A stretch of 14,255 nucleotides of DNA from Candidatus Methanosuratincola sp. (GCA_029907755.1 JARYLH010000026.1:1-14255), one strand, 5' to 3'; positions 1 through 7,143 are shown, numbered from the stretch's first letter. The notes: generated by a model not told the origin, from the sequence alone. Numbers and translations are program-made.

Positions 1-930
1 AAGGGCTACCGTTTCCCCCAGATGGCAATCGTTGGCAAGTACGGCTCCTTCGTCTCAGTCGAGACGGCGACGGTCGGGCTCATATGCCAGGCCTCGGGTG
101 TTGCGACCGCGGCGGCGAGGGTCAAGAAGGCTGCGGGGGGCAAAACAGTCTTCGCCTTCGGCATCAGGCGGATGCACCCTGCACTAGCCCCTATGCTCGA
201 CAGGTCTGCCTACATCGGGGGATTCGACGGCGTCTCCGGCGTGATGGGCGCAAAGCTGCTCGGGATCCCGCCCTCCGGGACTATGCCCCACCCGCTCATC
301 CTGATATTCGGAAAGCAGGAGGCTGCGTGGAGCGCCTTCGATGAGGTTGTCGACCCATCAGTCCCAAGGATCGCACTAGTCGATACCATGTGCGACGAGA
401 AGTTCGAGGCGATCAGGGCCGCGGAGCTCCTCGGAGACAGGCTCGACGGAGTCCGCCTCGACACGCCCGGATCGAGGAGGGGCGACTTCCTCGAGATCGT
501 CAAAGAGGTGCGCTGGGAGCTTGACCTCCGGGGCTACAGGCACGTCAAGATCTACGTATCTGGGGGCCTGGGCGAGTCCTCCGTATCCAGGCTCGCTGCG
601 GGCCCTGTAGACGGCTTCGGAGTAGGCACATCCGTGTCGAACGCGCCGACCATCGATTTCTCTCTCGACCTGGTCGAGGTGCAGGGCAAGCCCCTCTCAA
701 AGAGGGGCAAGTACGGGGGCAGGAAACAGGCCTGGAGGTGCCCTCGGTGCCACAAATGGGTAGTCGCCCCCTGGGGCTCGCCTGGTGGGGATTGCCCATC
801 CTGCAGGGTGCCGCTCGAGCCCATGCTGAGGAAAGTTGTGGAAAGGGGCGCCCCGGTCGCCGAAAAGGAGCTCACATGCCTCATAAGGGAGAGAGTGCTA
901 AAGGAGCTTGAGTTTCATTCTCTGGAGTGA
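1..930 (+). CDS. pncB: Nicotinate phosphoribosyltransferase, archaeal type (3' part, N-terminus cut by window edge)
   Basis: Joins nicotinate to PRPP to give nicotinate mononucleotide in NAD salvage; cytosolic. The frame is open to base 1 and reads KGYRFPQ before the first ATG (base 22), and the family is about 390 residues while 309 are visible, so the true start lies outside the window. Visible family motifs: GKYGSF near the left edge, RRMHPALAPMLDR then AYIGGFDGVSG, SGTMPHPLIL, LDTPGSRRGDF, VSGGLGESS and GVGTSVSNAP, matching the type II PRTase barrel and phosphate-binding segments. The C-terminal part carries two Cys pairs (CPRC and CPSC, 15 residues between them), consistent with the zinc-binding domain known from archaeal members of this family. 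The TGA stop touches the enolase ATG directly, suggesting co-transcription and coupled translation. The family call is strong; the catalytic N-terminal part cannot be checked. Confidence 0.93.
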   Translation, partial: KGYRFPQMAIVGKYGSFVSVETATVGLICQASGVATAAARVKKAAGGKTVFAFGIRRMHPALAPMLDRSAYIGGFDGVSGVMGAKLLGIPPSGTMPHPLILIFGKQEAAWSAFDEVVDPSVPRIALVDTMCDEKFEAIRAAELLGDRLDGVRLDTPGSRRGDFLEIVKEVRWELDLRGYRHVKIYVSGGLGESSVSRLAAGPVDGFGVGTSVSNAPTIDFSLDLVEVQGKPLSKRGKYGGRKQAWRCPRCHKWVVAPWGSPGGDCPSCRVPLEPMLRKVVERGAPVAEKELTCLIRERVLKELEFHSLE

Positions 931-2214
931 ATGGCTATGGATCCTTGCACTTACATTGTGAAGGGGATGAGATCTAGGGAGATACTCGATTCGAGAGGCA
1001 ACCCGACCGTCGAGACGGACGTGCTCACAGAGGGCGGCTTCGGGAGGGCATCGGTCCCATCGGGCGCCTCAACCGGTAAGCACGAGGCGGTGGAACTGCG
1101 GGACGGAGGGAAGCGGTTCCACGGCAAGGGGGTGATCAATGCCTGCACAAATGTCGTGAAAGTCATAGCCCCGGCAGTCGTGGGGATGGACAGCAGGTCC
1201 CAGCGCGAGATCGACAGCAGGATGATTGCCCTCGACGGGACCGAAAACAAATCCCGTTTGGGTGCCAACGCGATCCTGAGCGTATCTCTCGCGGTCGCGC
1301 GCGCAGCCGCCAGCACGTCTGGCGTGCCACTCTACAGGTACCTGAACCCAAGGTCCAGGATACTCCCCGTGCCGATGATGAACATAATCAACGGCGGGAA
1401 GCACGCCGGCAACGAACTGGCGGTCCAAGAGTTCATGGTGGTGCCTGTCGGGGCGGATTCGTTCAGGGACGCGGTTCGGATCTGCTCTGAGGTCTATGCA
1501 TCGCTGAAGGGGATCCTGAGGGAACGGTACGGCCCCTCTGCAGTAAACGTGGGGGACGAGGGCGGCTTCGCGCCCCCTCTTTCGCGCTCAGAGGAGGCCC
1601 TGGACGCGATAATGTCCGCGGTCAGCGCCTCTGGCTACGACGAGGGTGCCGTCATGCTTGCCATAGACTCCGCGGCCTCCAACTTCTTCAAGGACGGGGC
1701 ATATGCGATCGATGGCAGGCGGCTGGACAGGAGCGGCATCATAGACTACTACTCTGCGCTCCTGGATTCCTATCCAATCGTGTCGATCGAGGATCCCCTC
1801 GAAGAGGAGGACTACGAGGGTTTCGCCGAACTCACGCGGAGGCTTGGGGGGCGCGTCCAGGTGGTTGGTGATGACATATTTGTGACCAACATCAAGAGGT
1901 TCAGCCGCGGCGTCTCGATGGGGGCTGCGAATTCTATCCTGCTGAAGGTGAACCAGATCGGGACCCTCTCCGAGGCACTCGAAGTCGCAGCCTCCGCGAC
2001 CAAGAACGGCTATTCGGTGGTAGTCAGCCACAGGTCGGGCGAGACCGAGGATAACTACATCGCTGACATAACCGTAGCCCTCGGGACCGGGCAGATAAAG
2101 ACAGGAGCGCCAGCCCGTGGGGAGAGGACCTCCAAGTACAACCAGCTCATGCGAATAGAGGAAGAGATCGGCGCCGAGGCGATCTACCCAGGCATCTCTG
2201 CGTTCAAGAGATGA
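931..2214 (+). CDS. eno: Enolase (phosphopyruvate hydratase)
   Basis: Interconverts 2-phosphoglycerate and phosphoenolpyruvate in glycolysis and gluconeogenesis. The 427-aa length is normal for the family. The N-terminal domain shows REILDSRGNPTVE and the SGASTGKHEA loop. The barrel carries the expected catalytic and metal residues by motif: H158, E167 (QEF), E210 (GDEGGFAP), Mg ligands D246, E287 (SIEDPL) and D314 (VGDDIF), K339 (LLKVNQIGT), H367 (SHRSGETED) and K390 (GQIKTGAPARGER). All are intact, so the enzyme should be active. ATG 931 follows the pncB stop with no gap. A second in-frame ATG at 937 lies a better distance from the GGAGTGA at 924-930 and may be the used start, giving 425 aa. 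The gene shares the pncB transcript and ends before a T-run. Confidence 0.97.
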   Translation: MAMDPCTYIVKGMRSREILDSRGNPTVETDVLTEGGFGRASVPSGASTGKHEAVELRDGGKRFHGKGVINACTNVVKVIAPAVVGMDSRSQREIDSRMIALDGTENKSRLGANAILSVSLAVARAAASTSGVPLYRYLNPRSRILPVPMMNIINGGKHAGNELAVQEFMVVPVGADSFRDAVRICSEVYASLKGILRERYGPSAVNVGDEGGFAPPLSRSEEALDAIMSAVSASGYDEGAVMLAIDSAASNFFKDGAYAIDGRRLDRSGIIDYYSALLDSYPIVSIEDPLEEEDYEGFAELTRRLGGRVQVVGDDIFVTNIKRFSRGVSMGAANSILLKVNQIGTLSEALEVAASATKNGYSVVVSHRSGETEDNYIADITVALGTGQIKTGAPARGERTSKYNQLMRIEEEIGAEAIYPGISAFKR

Positions 2215-2224
2215 ACTTCCACTT

Positions 2225-2236
2225 CGCCTTTTTTCA
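2225..2236 (+). terminator. Probable T-run terminator after eno
   Basis: A run of six T (2230-2235) follows the enolase stop by about 15 bases, as in archaeal T-rich intrinsic terminators. A 5-bp hairpin (GGGCG / CGCCC, 2250-2265) lies just downstream and may add to it. This would end the pncB-eno transcript before the separate promoter of the next gene. Confidence 0.45.
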
Positions 2237-2332
2237 AATCGGATCCGCAGGGCGATGGGACGCCCCGGGAATGGAGAACGGTCACCGATGGGATTTTCTG
2301 CATTGAAGAGAATATCAATTCGCGCCGGCAAG

Positions 2333-2340
2333 AAATATAA
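2333..2340 (+). promoter_or_regulatory. TATA-like box for the 2363 gene
   Basis: The AAATATAA motif is centred about 26 bases before the ATG at 2363. That is the usual distance from an archaeal TATA box to the transcription start, so the mRNA is probably leaderless. No Shine-Dalgarno motif is seen before the ATG, in agreement. Confidence 0.6.
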
Positions 2341-2362
2341 CTACTAGCGACTAAAATGTCGT

Positions 2363-3361
2363 ATGGGATTAAGGAAATCTCTGTTGCCCTTGATCTTGCT
2401 GCTGGCAATGATCGTCGTTCCTGTGTCGGCGCACTCTCCGATAATCGCAGGCGGGAACGACAGCCCAGATCGGGCGGTCATGATTGACGACCCTGCCAAG
2501 TCTTGGGCGGTGTTCTCGTACCTGCCTGGGGGAGCGGCCGCCCATTTCTACAAGTTCGAGATTAACGAAGGCGGCAGAATATACTTCACGCTTCAGATCT
2601 CGCCCGAGTCAAAGGAGTCGGGGTTCTCCCCGCTCATCGCAATAATCGGGCCAGGGGTGCCTGATCGCATGGAAACTCTGCCTTTCGAGGTTCCGGAAGG
2701 ATCTGGCGTTCTCGTGATCGAAGGGACACCTGCCGACTCTGCTTATTACGAGGGATTTACCCCCACTGTATTCTACAAGGTCGTTTCATACTCCTCAGAA
2801 GCCCCTGCAACAGGCACATACTACTTGGCAGTCTTCGACGAGATCCCTGGGTCGTACAGCCTGGCGATTGGGTACAAGGAGGAATTTACGCCGTACGAAT
2901 GGGTGACGATACCGATCAATCAGATCCTGATCTACCTGTGGTCTGGTCAGTCTCCACTTGCCGTCCTGGCCCCGATGGCCATCGTAGTTGCGATTGGATT
3001 GCTTTTCATTCTGTGGAAGTGGCGTCCCACCGGACTCGGGCGCCTCCCCAAGGCGTTGACGGCTGTGGCCTCGCTCCTCTACATTGGGACAGGGGCGACA
3101 ATATTGAACCAGGTAGCCTATGCCTCAAGGTGGGCGGAGCTCGGACCGGAAGTCGGGATCACCTTGGTCTTCGCTGGGCTGCCAGTAATCCTGGGAATAG
3201 CCGCCCTCCGGAAGGCACAAAACTGGAACCCGTCCACCAGAACCAGGCTATCCATATTCGCACTCGGGGTGCTGGGCGTGCTGCTCTGGGCAGGAGTCCT
3301 GGTCGGGCCTTCAATGATGGTGGTGGCTTCAATCCTGCCAAGGAGATCCGTAAACCATTGA
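2363..3361 (+). CDS. Secreted/membrane-anchored protein of unknown function: signal peptide, beta-rich outer domain, about four C-terminal membrane helices
   Basis: I do not recognise a named family. Residues 1-23 are a signal peptide or N-terminal anchor (basic MGLRK, hydrophobic core, cleavage-like VSAHS). Residues 24 to about 190 are rich in Gly, Pro, Thr and aromatics with alternating hydrophobics, as in an extracellular beta-sandwich; the segment TGTYYLAVFDEIPGSYSLAIG resembles the end of pre-peptidase C-terminal-like domains. The C-terminal part has about four hydrophobic spans (roughly 198-218, 230-250, 265-283, 293-322) separated by short basic loops such as WKWRPTGLGR and RKAQNW, and ends in a basic tail. 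It is probably an envelope protein with its beta domain outside the cell. It has its own TATA box and no close operon partner. The coding call is firm; the function is unknown. Confidence 0.85.
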   Translation: MGLRKSLLPLILLLAMIVVPVSAHSPIIAGGNDSPDRAVMIDDPAKSWAVFSYLPGGAAAHFYKFEINEGGRIYFTLQISPESKESGFSPLIAIIGPGVPDRMETLPFEVPEGSGVLVIEGTPADSAYYEGFTPTVFYKVVSYSSEAPATGTYYLAVFDEIPGSYSLAIGYKEEFTPYEWVTIPINQILIYLWSGQSPLAVLAPMAIVVAIGLLFILWKWRPTGLGRLPKALTAVASLLYIGTGATILNQVAYASRWAELGPEVGITLVFAGLPVILGIAALRKAQNWNPSTRTRLSIFALGVLGVLLWAGVLVGPSMMVVASILPRRSVNH

Positions 3362-3379
3362 ACCTTCTAAACATGATCA

Positions 3380-3417
3380 GCCCACCCCTGCCGGCGTGGG
3401 GGCATCTTTCAGTTTTT
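3380..3417 (+). terminator. Probable terminator after the 2363 gene (hairpin plus T-run)
   Basis: A GC-rich hairpin (CCCAC at 3381-3385 with GTGGG at 3396-3400) is followed by T-rich sequence ending in TTTTT at 3413-3417. It lies 20 bases past the stop codon. The T-run merges into TTTTTAAATA, which also looks like a TATA box. Confidence 0.45.
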
Positions 3418-3478
3418 AAATAGGAATGGGAGCGACCAGGCTAGTGATTGGGTGAGAGCCATGAGCGTCGATCATCTC

Positions 3479-3946
3479 TCACCGGGAAAGATCTTTTTCC
3501 ATTGCCATAGCCAAAGCCTTCCATGCACGGGAGTCTTCCTTGGAAAGCTCTTCGGCCATCGAAGCTATCCTGTCTGCCGTGGGCTTCTCGCCGCCATAAT
3601 AGACTTGGGAACCGGTAAAATCTAGTCGAGAGCGCTCCTCCCCCTCGGGAACTATCTGATAGAGGAACTGGGAGTACCTGCCGTCCGCGCTCAGCCGGGT
3701 ATTTGTCCAGAAGAGAAGTTCGGGATAGAGACGGACTAACCTTCTCTTAGTCACTTCGCCCCACTCACCGATAAGGGTATCCGTCAGTACGAGCGTGTCC
3801 TCGTTGATTCTCCTGACGCGCCTCTTGCCCTTCTCATTCATTAACGCGATGTCGCCGGCCTGGAAGTCGGTGCACCATCTGTAGACCTCCTGGGCAGGGA
3901 AATTGAAGCGCTGGCTGAACTTGTAGTGTACGGTGTATGATGCCAT
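3479..3946 (-). CDS. SRPBCC (START/polyketide cyclase-like) fold protein
   Basis: A 155-aa protein with the helix-grip look of the SRPBCC superfamily: N-terminal strand YTVHYKFSQRFNFPAQEVYRWC with a helix (the VYRWCTDF segment resembles the usual vfdvltD), a strand-rich centre (TLVLTDTLIGEWGEVTKRRLVRLYP, with the hydrophobic LLFWTNTRLS) and a long C-terminal helix from about residue 120 to the end. Such proteins bind hydrophobic ligands or act as cyclases or co-chaperones; nothing here fixes the ligand. A CTTAATAG TATA-like box is centred 25 bases before the ATG, supporting this start and a leaderless mRNA. It is a single gene between a convergent gene and tRNA-Gly. The fold call is moderate; the role is unknown. 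Confidence 0.75.
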   Translation of the reverse strand: MASYTVHYKFSQRFNFPAQEVYRWCTDFQAGDIALMNEKGKRRVRRINEDTLVLTDTLIGEWGEVTKRRLVRLYPELLFWTNTRLSADGRYSQFLYQIVPEGEERSRLDFTGSQVYYGGEKPTADRIASMAEELSKEDSRAWKALAMAMEKDLSR

Positions 3947-3967
3947 AGTTAGATCTCGGCGCTCTGA

Positions 3968-3975
3968 CTATTAAG
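3968..3975 (-). promoter_or_regulatory. TATA-like box for the SRPBCC gene
   Basis: CTTAATAG on the minus strand is centred about 25 bases before the ATG at 3946, consistent with leaderless transcription. The match is weak in sequence but good in position. Confidence 0.4.
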
Positions 3976-4075
3976 CTACTGTCAGCCGGCACCATCTATT
4001 AGGCGCTGGTGTAGCGTCCCTTGGCGTTCACAATACACCTGGGTTCCTTTGAGTGTGTTGCGCTGGGATTGTGAG

Positions 4076-4171
4076 TGGTGCGGCCACCGGGATTTGAACC
4101 CGGGTCATGGGCTTTCTTCGGTCAGTACGCCATGGAAGGCCGACGTCCTAACCAGGCTAGACTATGGCCGC
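4076..4171 (-). tRNA. tRNA-Gly(UCC) with a 19-nt canonical intron; CCA encoded
   Basis: Read on the minus strand from 4171. The acceptor stem GCGGCCA/TGGCCGC is perfect, the discriminator is A (4079), and CCA is encoded at 4078-4076. The D arm is GTCT...GGAC and the T arm is CCGGG TTCAAAT CCCGG. The anticodon loop CTTCCAA (UCC) is split after position 37 by the intron TGGCGTACTGACCGAAGAA. The junctions form a clean bulge-helix-bulge: CTTC pairs with intron GAAG, with 3-nt bulges CA^T and AA^A cut at symmetric places. Oddity: in the spliced anticodon stem (TCGGC/GCCCA) pair 28-42 is C-C. Gly is the call because the anticodon is UCC and the body resembles archaeal tRNA-Gly. Confidence 0.92.
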
Positions 4172-4195
4172 ACTCACTCTGAAAGGATTGCCTTT

Positions 4196-4206
4196 CTTTT
4201 TTTAAC
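4196..4206 (-). promoter_or_regulatory. TATA-like box for tRNA-Gly
   Basis: GTTAAAAAAAG on the minus strand lies 25-35 bases before tRNA position 1, where an archaeal TATA box is expected. Read on the plus strand the same bases are a T-run. Confidence 0.45.
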
Positions 4207-4333
4207 TTTTCGTCTTGCTTAATGCTGTCCCTTCCGCGGGTCTCTCTCACTATCGGGAACTTCCCACCACATCTTCCCCTTGCCGGCGATAGAAATGATA
4301 GCTTTTTCTGCCTTCGTATGGATCCAGTTAAAT

Positions 4334-4960
4334 ATGGCAGAGCTGAAATTCCTGACCCCTTCCACAAAATTCAGGTGCGCGAGATGCACCCGGTGCTGTT
4401 CGCTGGACGTGATGCTCAGCGACAGGGAACTTGGGCGCCTCGGCGCCAGCGCTGACAGGGGCTGGAGGACAACCAGGAAATCCTTCAGGGGCGGGCGCTT
4501 GGTATGCTCATTGCTCGAAGGCGAAGCCTGCACCATATACAAAGATAGGCCGATCCTGTGCCGTGCCTTCCCGTTCATTGCAATCCCTGAATCTGAATTC
4601 TTGGAAACCGGATTTGAAGTCGATCCCAACGCAATCAGGGTAAATCCGTCAGGAACCGAGGCATACGTGATAATCTATGATCCTGGATGCCCGGGAATAG
4701 GTCAAGGGGATCCCCCAGATCCGAACGAAATCCTGGATCTGACGATCAGGCATCTCCGCGAGATGTCTGAAACAGGATGGACAGTGCAGAGCCGACCCAG
4801 TTCTGTCCTTCTTTGCCTTGAATTGAATGCTTGCCTAGGAAAAATCCCTGCGCTCGAATATGACCAGCCCGAGGGCAGCGCAGATCACGAAGTATGCTGC
4901 CATGATAGCAACGCCGTTGAGGATCGGGGCGTTGTAGGTCGTAAATGTGACCCGCCCTAG
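4334..4960 (+). CDS. YkgJ-like cysteine-cluster protein (putative zinc/iron-chelating)
   Basis: Belongs by motif to the YkgJ/UPF0153 cysteine-cluster proteins, thought to bind iron-sulfur or zinc but without an established reaction. With the ATG at 4334 (208 aa) the N-terminal cluster is FRCARCTRCC (C15, C18, C21, C22), followed by VCSLLEGEACTIYKDRP and LCRAFPF (C58, C66, C76) and DPGCPG (C119). This order, CxxCxxCC then CxxY.DRP..CR.FPF, is the family hallmark. An in-frame ATG at 4280 would add 18 unconserved-looking residues, so I prefer 4334. Oddity: the last 42 codons lie opposite the 3' end of the convergent ABC permease gene, and this tail (Cys-rich, charged) does not look like the family. 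A +1 frame has a stop at 4824-4826, just before the overlap, so a frameshift is possible. Confidence 0.85.
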   Translation: MAELKFLTPSTKFRCARCTRCCSLDVMLSDRELGRLGASADRGWRTTRKSFRGGRLVCSLLEGEACTIYKDRPILCRAFPFIAIPESEFLETGFEVDPNAIRVNPSGTEAYVIIYDPGCPGIGQGDPPDPNEILDLTIRHLREMSETGWTVQSRPSSVLLCLELNACLGKIPALEYDQPEGSADHEVCCHDSNAVEDRGVVGRKCDPP

Positions 4961-5710
4961 CTGGACCGTTACGATGTGGGTCGGGTACGGATCTTTCAGG
5001 ACATTCCCTATTACCTCTGCACCGTAGGTTATCAGGAACCACGGCTCCATCTGAGCCAAGTTGCTAACCAGCGTCTGCGTCAGAGAGAAGGCGAACAGGA
5101 AGAGTATCGCGGTGACTAGAATGGAGATCGAGGCACTCTTGAATATCGCGCTGAAGAAGAACGTCACCCCGAGTATCGACATCAGGTAGAGGACAGAGAA
5201 AGCCAACGATAGACCGAACTGGTAAGGCACATCGAGCCCGAAGTAGTATGCCCCGTTAGCAACGGTGACTGCGACAAACGCGCTGAATATGGCAAGCGAT
5301 GCGATGAACGCTGCGACCCACTTGCCAGCGTAAATCGTGGACCTCTTTACCGGATTCACCACTAGGAAGTAGCCTGTCTTGTTCTGGAACTCCCCAGAGA
5401 TTGCATCGCCTCCGAAGAAAATCCCGGATAGGATCAGTATGTATGTGGCTGCCATGCCCCACCAGCTCGAGTAGAACCCGAGCGGAGAGGAGAGAAAGCC
5501 TGCTGGCTGGTACAATGCGACTACCGCAGTCAAAAGGCCGCTCATTATCAGCGTGATTGTGAGCAGCACGTAGAACCTCCTGGTCCTGATATAATTCATC
5601 AGCTCGTACTTCGCAATTGTTTTGAGCTGCGAGGCGCTTCCGGGTATGGAGCGCCCCGTCGCGTCTGCGCCCCGCGTCCGTTCCCCTGGTCCTCCCATTC
5701 TATCCGCCAT
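4835..5710 (-). CDS. ABC-2 type transporter permease subunit
   Basis: Membrane subunit of an exporter-type ABC system; the substrate is unknown. The 291-aa protein has a hydrophilic N-terminal leader of about 28 residues, a predicted amphipathic segment (KTIAKYELMNYIRTRRFY), then about six membrane spans (roughly 46-66, 83-101, 131-157, 165-190, 192-212, 258-285). After the second span comes GEFQNKTGYFLVVNPVKRS with IYAGK behind it, the cytoplasmic coupling segment typical of NosY/ABC-2 permeases. The start has a good Shine-Dalgarno (GGTGA, 7 bases before ATG) that overlaps the stop of the ATPase gene, so the pair is translated from one mRNA. The last 126 bases overlap the convergent cysteine-cluster gene. 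Confidence 0.9.
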   Translation of the reverse strand: MADRMGGPGERTRGADATGRSIPGSASQLKTIAKYELMNYIRTRRFYVLLTITLIMSGLLTAVVALYQPAGFLSSPLGFYSSWWGMAATYILILSGIFFGGDAISGEFQNKTGYFLVVNPVKRSTIYAGKWVAAFIASLAIFSAFVAVTVANGAYYFGLDVPYQFGLSLAFSVLYLMSILGVTFFFSAIFKSASISILVTAILFLFAFSLTQTLVSNLAQMEPWFLITYGAEVIGNVLKDPYPTHIVTVQLGRVTFTTYNAPILNGVAIMAAYFVICAALGLVIFERRDFS

Positions 5711-5717
5711 GCGATCA

Positions 5718-6689
5718 TCACCTCGAGTCCTTCACAAGCCTCAGATAAGTTTCCTCGAGAGCGGAAGATGAAGGTCTGAAAGCGATGAGCCCGACCCCCA
5801 AACCTGCAATCTTTGCCAGTGCCCGCTCCTGTGCCTCGTTGCCCCCCTCCAACCTCAAGATCAGCCTCTTGGGCTCGACAAGCTCCAAACCCGTAACCCC
5901 TTCTATCGATGCAATCTCCTTCAATGCATCGCTGCCAAGATCCCTTGAAAATGACGCCTCGCATTCCTTGGTATTGCCCACCGCCAATGCCGAAGTCAGC
6001 CTCTCTAATTTGTCGTATGCCAGGAGCTTACCGTGATCCAATATTGCTACCTCGTCGCAGATCTCGGTCACCTCGCCCAGGAGGTGCGAACTCATGAAAA
6101 TCAGCCTGTCCTTCTTCTTGAGCCCCTTGACGATCTCCCTCACTTCGGCCATTCCCCTCGGATCCAGTCCGGAGGAAGGCTCATCCAGCAGCATTATGAT
6201 CGGATCCGAAACGAGCGCCGCAGCCAAGTTCACCCTCTGCTTCATGCCCTTGGATAGTTTGCCGCACTTCGTGTCTATCCACTCTTCCATTTTCACCTCA
6301 GCGATCGCCTTCATGACCGCGTCCTTGCGGACTGTGGATGGGACCCCTCTGATCTCTGCAACCATCATGAGCGCCTCCTTAACAGATAGCGCGGGATAGA
6401 TCTCGGGCGTCTCAATCAGCGCACCGCAGGTCGAGAGTGCAGCCTTCTTGTTCTCTTGGACGTCGATCCCATTGATCAGTGCCTTGCCCCTAGTCGGGCG
6501 GATCATGCCTGTGAGCATCTTCAAGGCTGTGGTCTTGCCGGCTCCGTTCGGTCCCAAGAATCCTACACACTTCGCGCCTTCTAGGCGGAGGTTCAGCCCA
6601 GAGAGGGCGCAGAATGAGTTGTAGCACTTCGTGAGCTCTACTGCTTGGATCGAGGGGTCGGTCATCGCGCTTTCCTCATAGCTGGGCAT
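5718..6689 (-). CDS. ABC transporter ATP-binding protein (NatA/BcrA-like)
   Basis: Drives the adjacent ABC-2 permease. The 323-aa protein has the full nucleotide-binding domain: Walker A GPNGAGKT (46-53), signature LSKGMKQR (145-152), Walker B IIMLLDEP (164-171), D-loop SGLD (173-176) and switch H202 (MSSH). The usual Q-loop Gln is replaced in the segment LIETPEIYPALS, as in the bacitracin/lantibiotic-type exporters (BcrA-like), which favours export of a lipid, peptide or drug, though this is only a hint. Residues about 225-323 form the extra C-terminal domain common in this class. Start: ATG 6689 is 23 bases from a TATA-like box (leaderless); ATG 6665, eight codons in, has GAGG before it and is an alternative. 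First gene of a two-gene operon. Confidence 0.93.
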   Translation of the reverse strand: MPSYEESAMTDPSIQAVELTKCYNSFCALSGLNLRLEGAKCVGFLGPNGAGKTTALKMLTGMIRPTRGKALINGIDVQENKKAALSTCGALIETPEIYPALSVKEALMMVAEIRGVPSTVRKDAVMKAIAEVKMEEWIDTKCGKLSKGMKQRVNLAAALVSDPIIMLLDEPSSGLDPRGMAEVREIVKGLKKKDRLIFMSSHLLGEVTEICDEVAILDHGKLLAYDKLERLTSALAVGNTKECEASFSRDLGSDALKEIASIEGVTGLELVEPKRLILRLEGGNEAQERALAKIAGLGVGLIAFRPSSSALEETYLRLVKDSR

Positions 6690-6706
6690 AGTTTATGTGG
6701 GCGCCC

Positions 6707-6716
6707 ATTTATGTAT
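6707..6716 (-). promoter_or_regulatory. TATA-like box for the ABC operon, with an adjacent GGGCGCCC palindrome
   Basis: ATACATAAAT on the minus strand is centred about 23 bases before ATG 6689. Between box and start lies the 8-bp palindrome GGGCGCCC (6699-6706), which could be a repressor site. No other initiation signal for the operon is seen. Confidence 0.45.
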
Positions 6717-6783
6717 GCCGAGTTCGAACCACCGAAAAGGGGGCATTTTGACATGATCGAAGGGGAACCGTTTTTGAAGAATC

Positions 6784-6798
6784 AACTGTATTACAGTT
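6784..6798. repeat. 15-bp palindrome (possible operator) in the divergent region
   Basis: AACTGTA / TACAGTT are perfect 7-base arms around one T. The site lies between the promoter of the ABC operon (leftward) and that of the 6877 gene (rightward), 24 bases before the TATA box of the latter. The size and position fit a dimeric regulator's operator. Which promoter it would control is not clear. Confidence 0.4.
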
Positions 6799-6821
6799 AG
6801 CAATATAGGTCTAAAAAACAG

Positions 6822-6829
6822 TATAAAAG
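6822..6829 (+). promoter_or_regulatory. TATA box upstream of the 6877 gene
   Basis: TATAAAAG followed by TATATTTTATT gives a strong TATA match. Initiation would be near 6850, leaving a short leader with GTGA (6872-6875 region) just before the GTG start. Confidence 0.5.
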
Positions 6830-6876
6830 TATATTTTATTAAGCACTTTGCAAAATATTCTATCGGAAGTGAGTAA

Positions 6877-7143
6877 GTGCCCCAAAAGGAGATTGAGCAA
6901 GCTTCTCTCCTCTTGGCATTCACGATATCGATAGTTGATGTTAGGTTCCTCAACTTGATGAGCCGCACATTCTGGCCGATTATGGATTACATGACTAGCC
7001 ATCTCCCTACCTCTAAACTTAACATTGAGGGTCTTGCTGCGTTCGAGTCTTTGATTTCACAACTCGTGGTCTTCACGCTGGACTTGATAGTCTACTTCGT
7101 CCTTTTCTACATCCTGATATTTGCGGTTCGAAAAATAACCTAG
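6877..7143 (+). CDS. Small predicted membrane protein, unknown function
   Basis: An 88-aa reading frame with a GTG start. It has a hydrophobic N-terminal part (about residues 9-29), a polar middle with aromatic residues, and a strongly hydrophobic C-terminal span (about 60-84, LIVYFVLFYILIFAVRK) ending in a basic tail, suggesting one or two membrane helices. A good TATA box lies about 50 bases upstream. Base composition is more AT-rich than the neighbours. The same layout (N-terminal span, loop, C-terminal span, basic tail) recurs in the 7634 gene, but I see no clear sequence similarity. The coding call rests on hydrophobicity pattern and promoter; the family is not recognised. Confidence 0.55.
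   Translation: MPQKEIEQASLLLAFTISIVDVRFLNLMSRTFWPIMDYMTSHLPTSKLNIEGLAAFESLISQLVVFTLDLIVYFVLFYILIFAVRKIT

Noticed and set aside
2899..3423. 174-codon frame overlapping the 2363 gene.
   Set aside because: Shadow of the membrane-protein gene in another frame, with no independent signals.
6693..6968. 91-codon minus-strand frame.
   Set aside because: It covers both divergent promoter regions and the palindrome, and lies opposite the better-supported 6877 gene.
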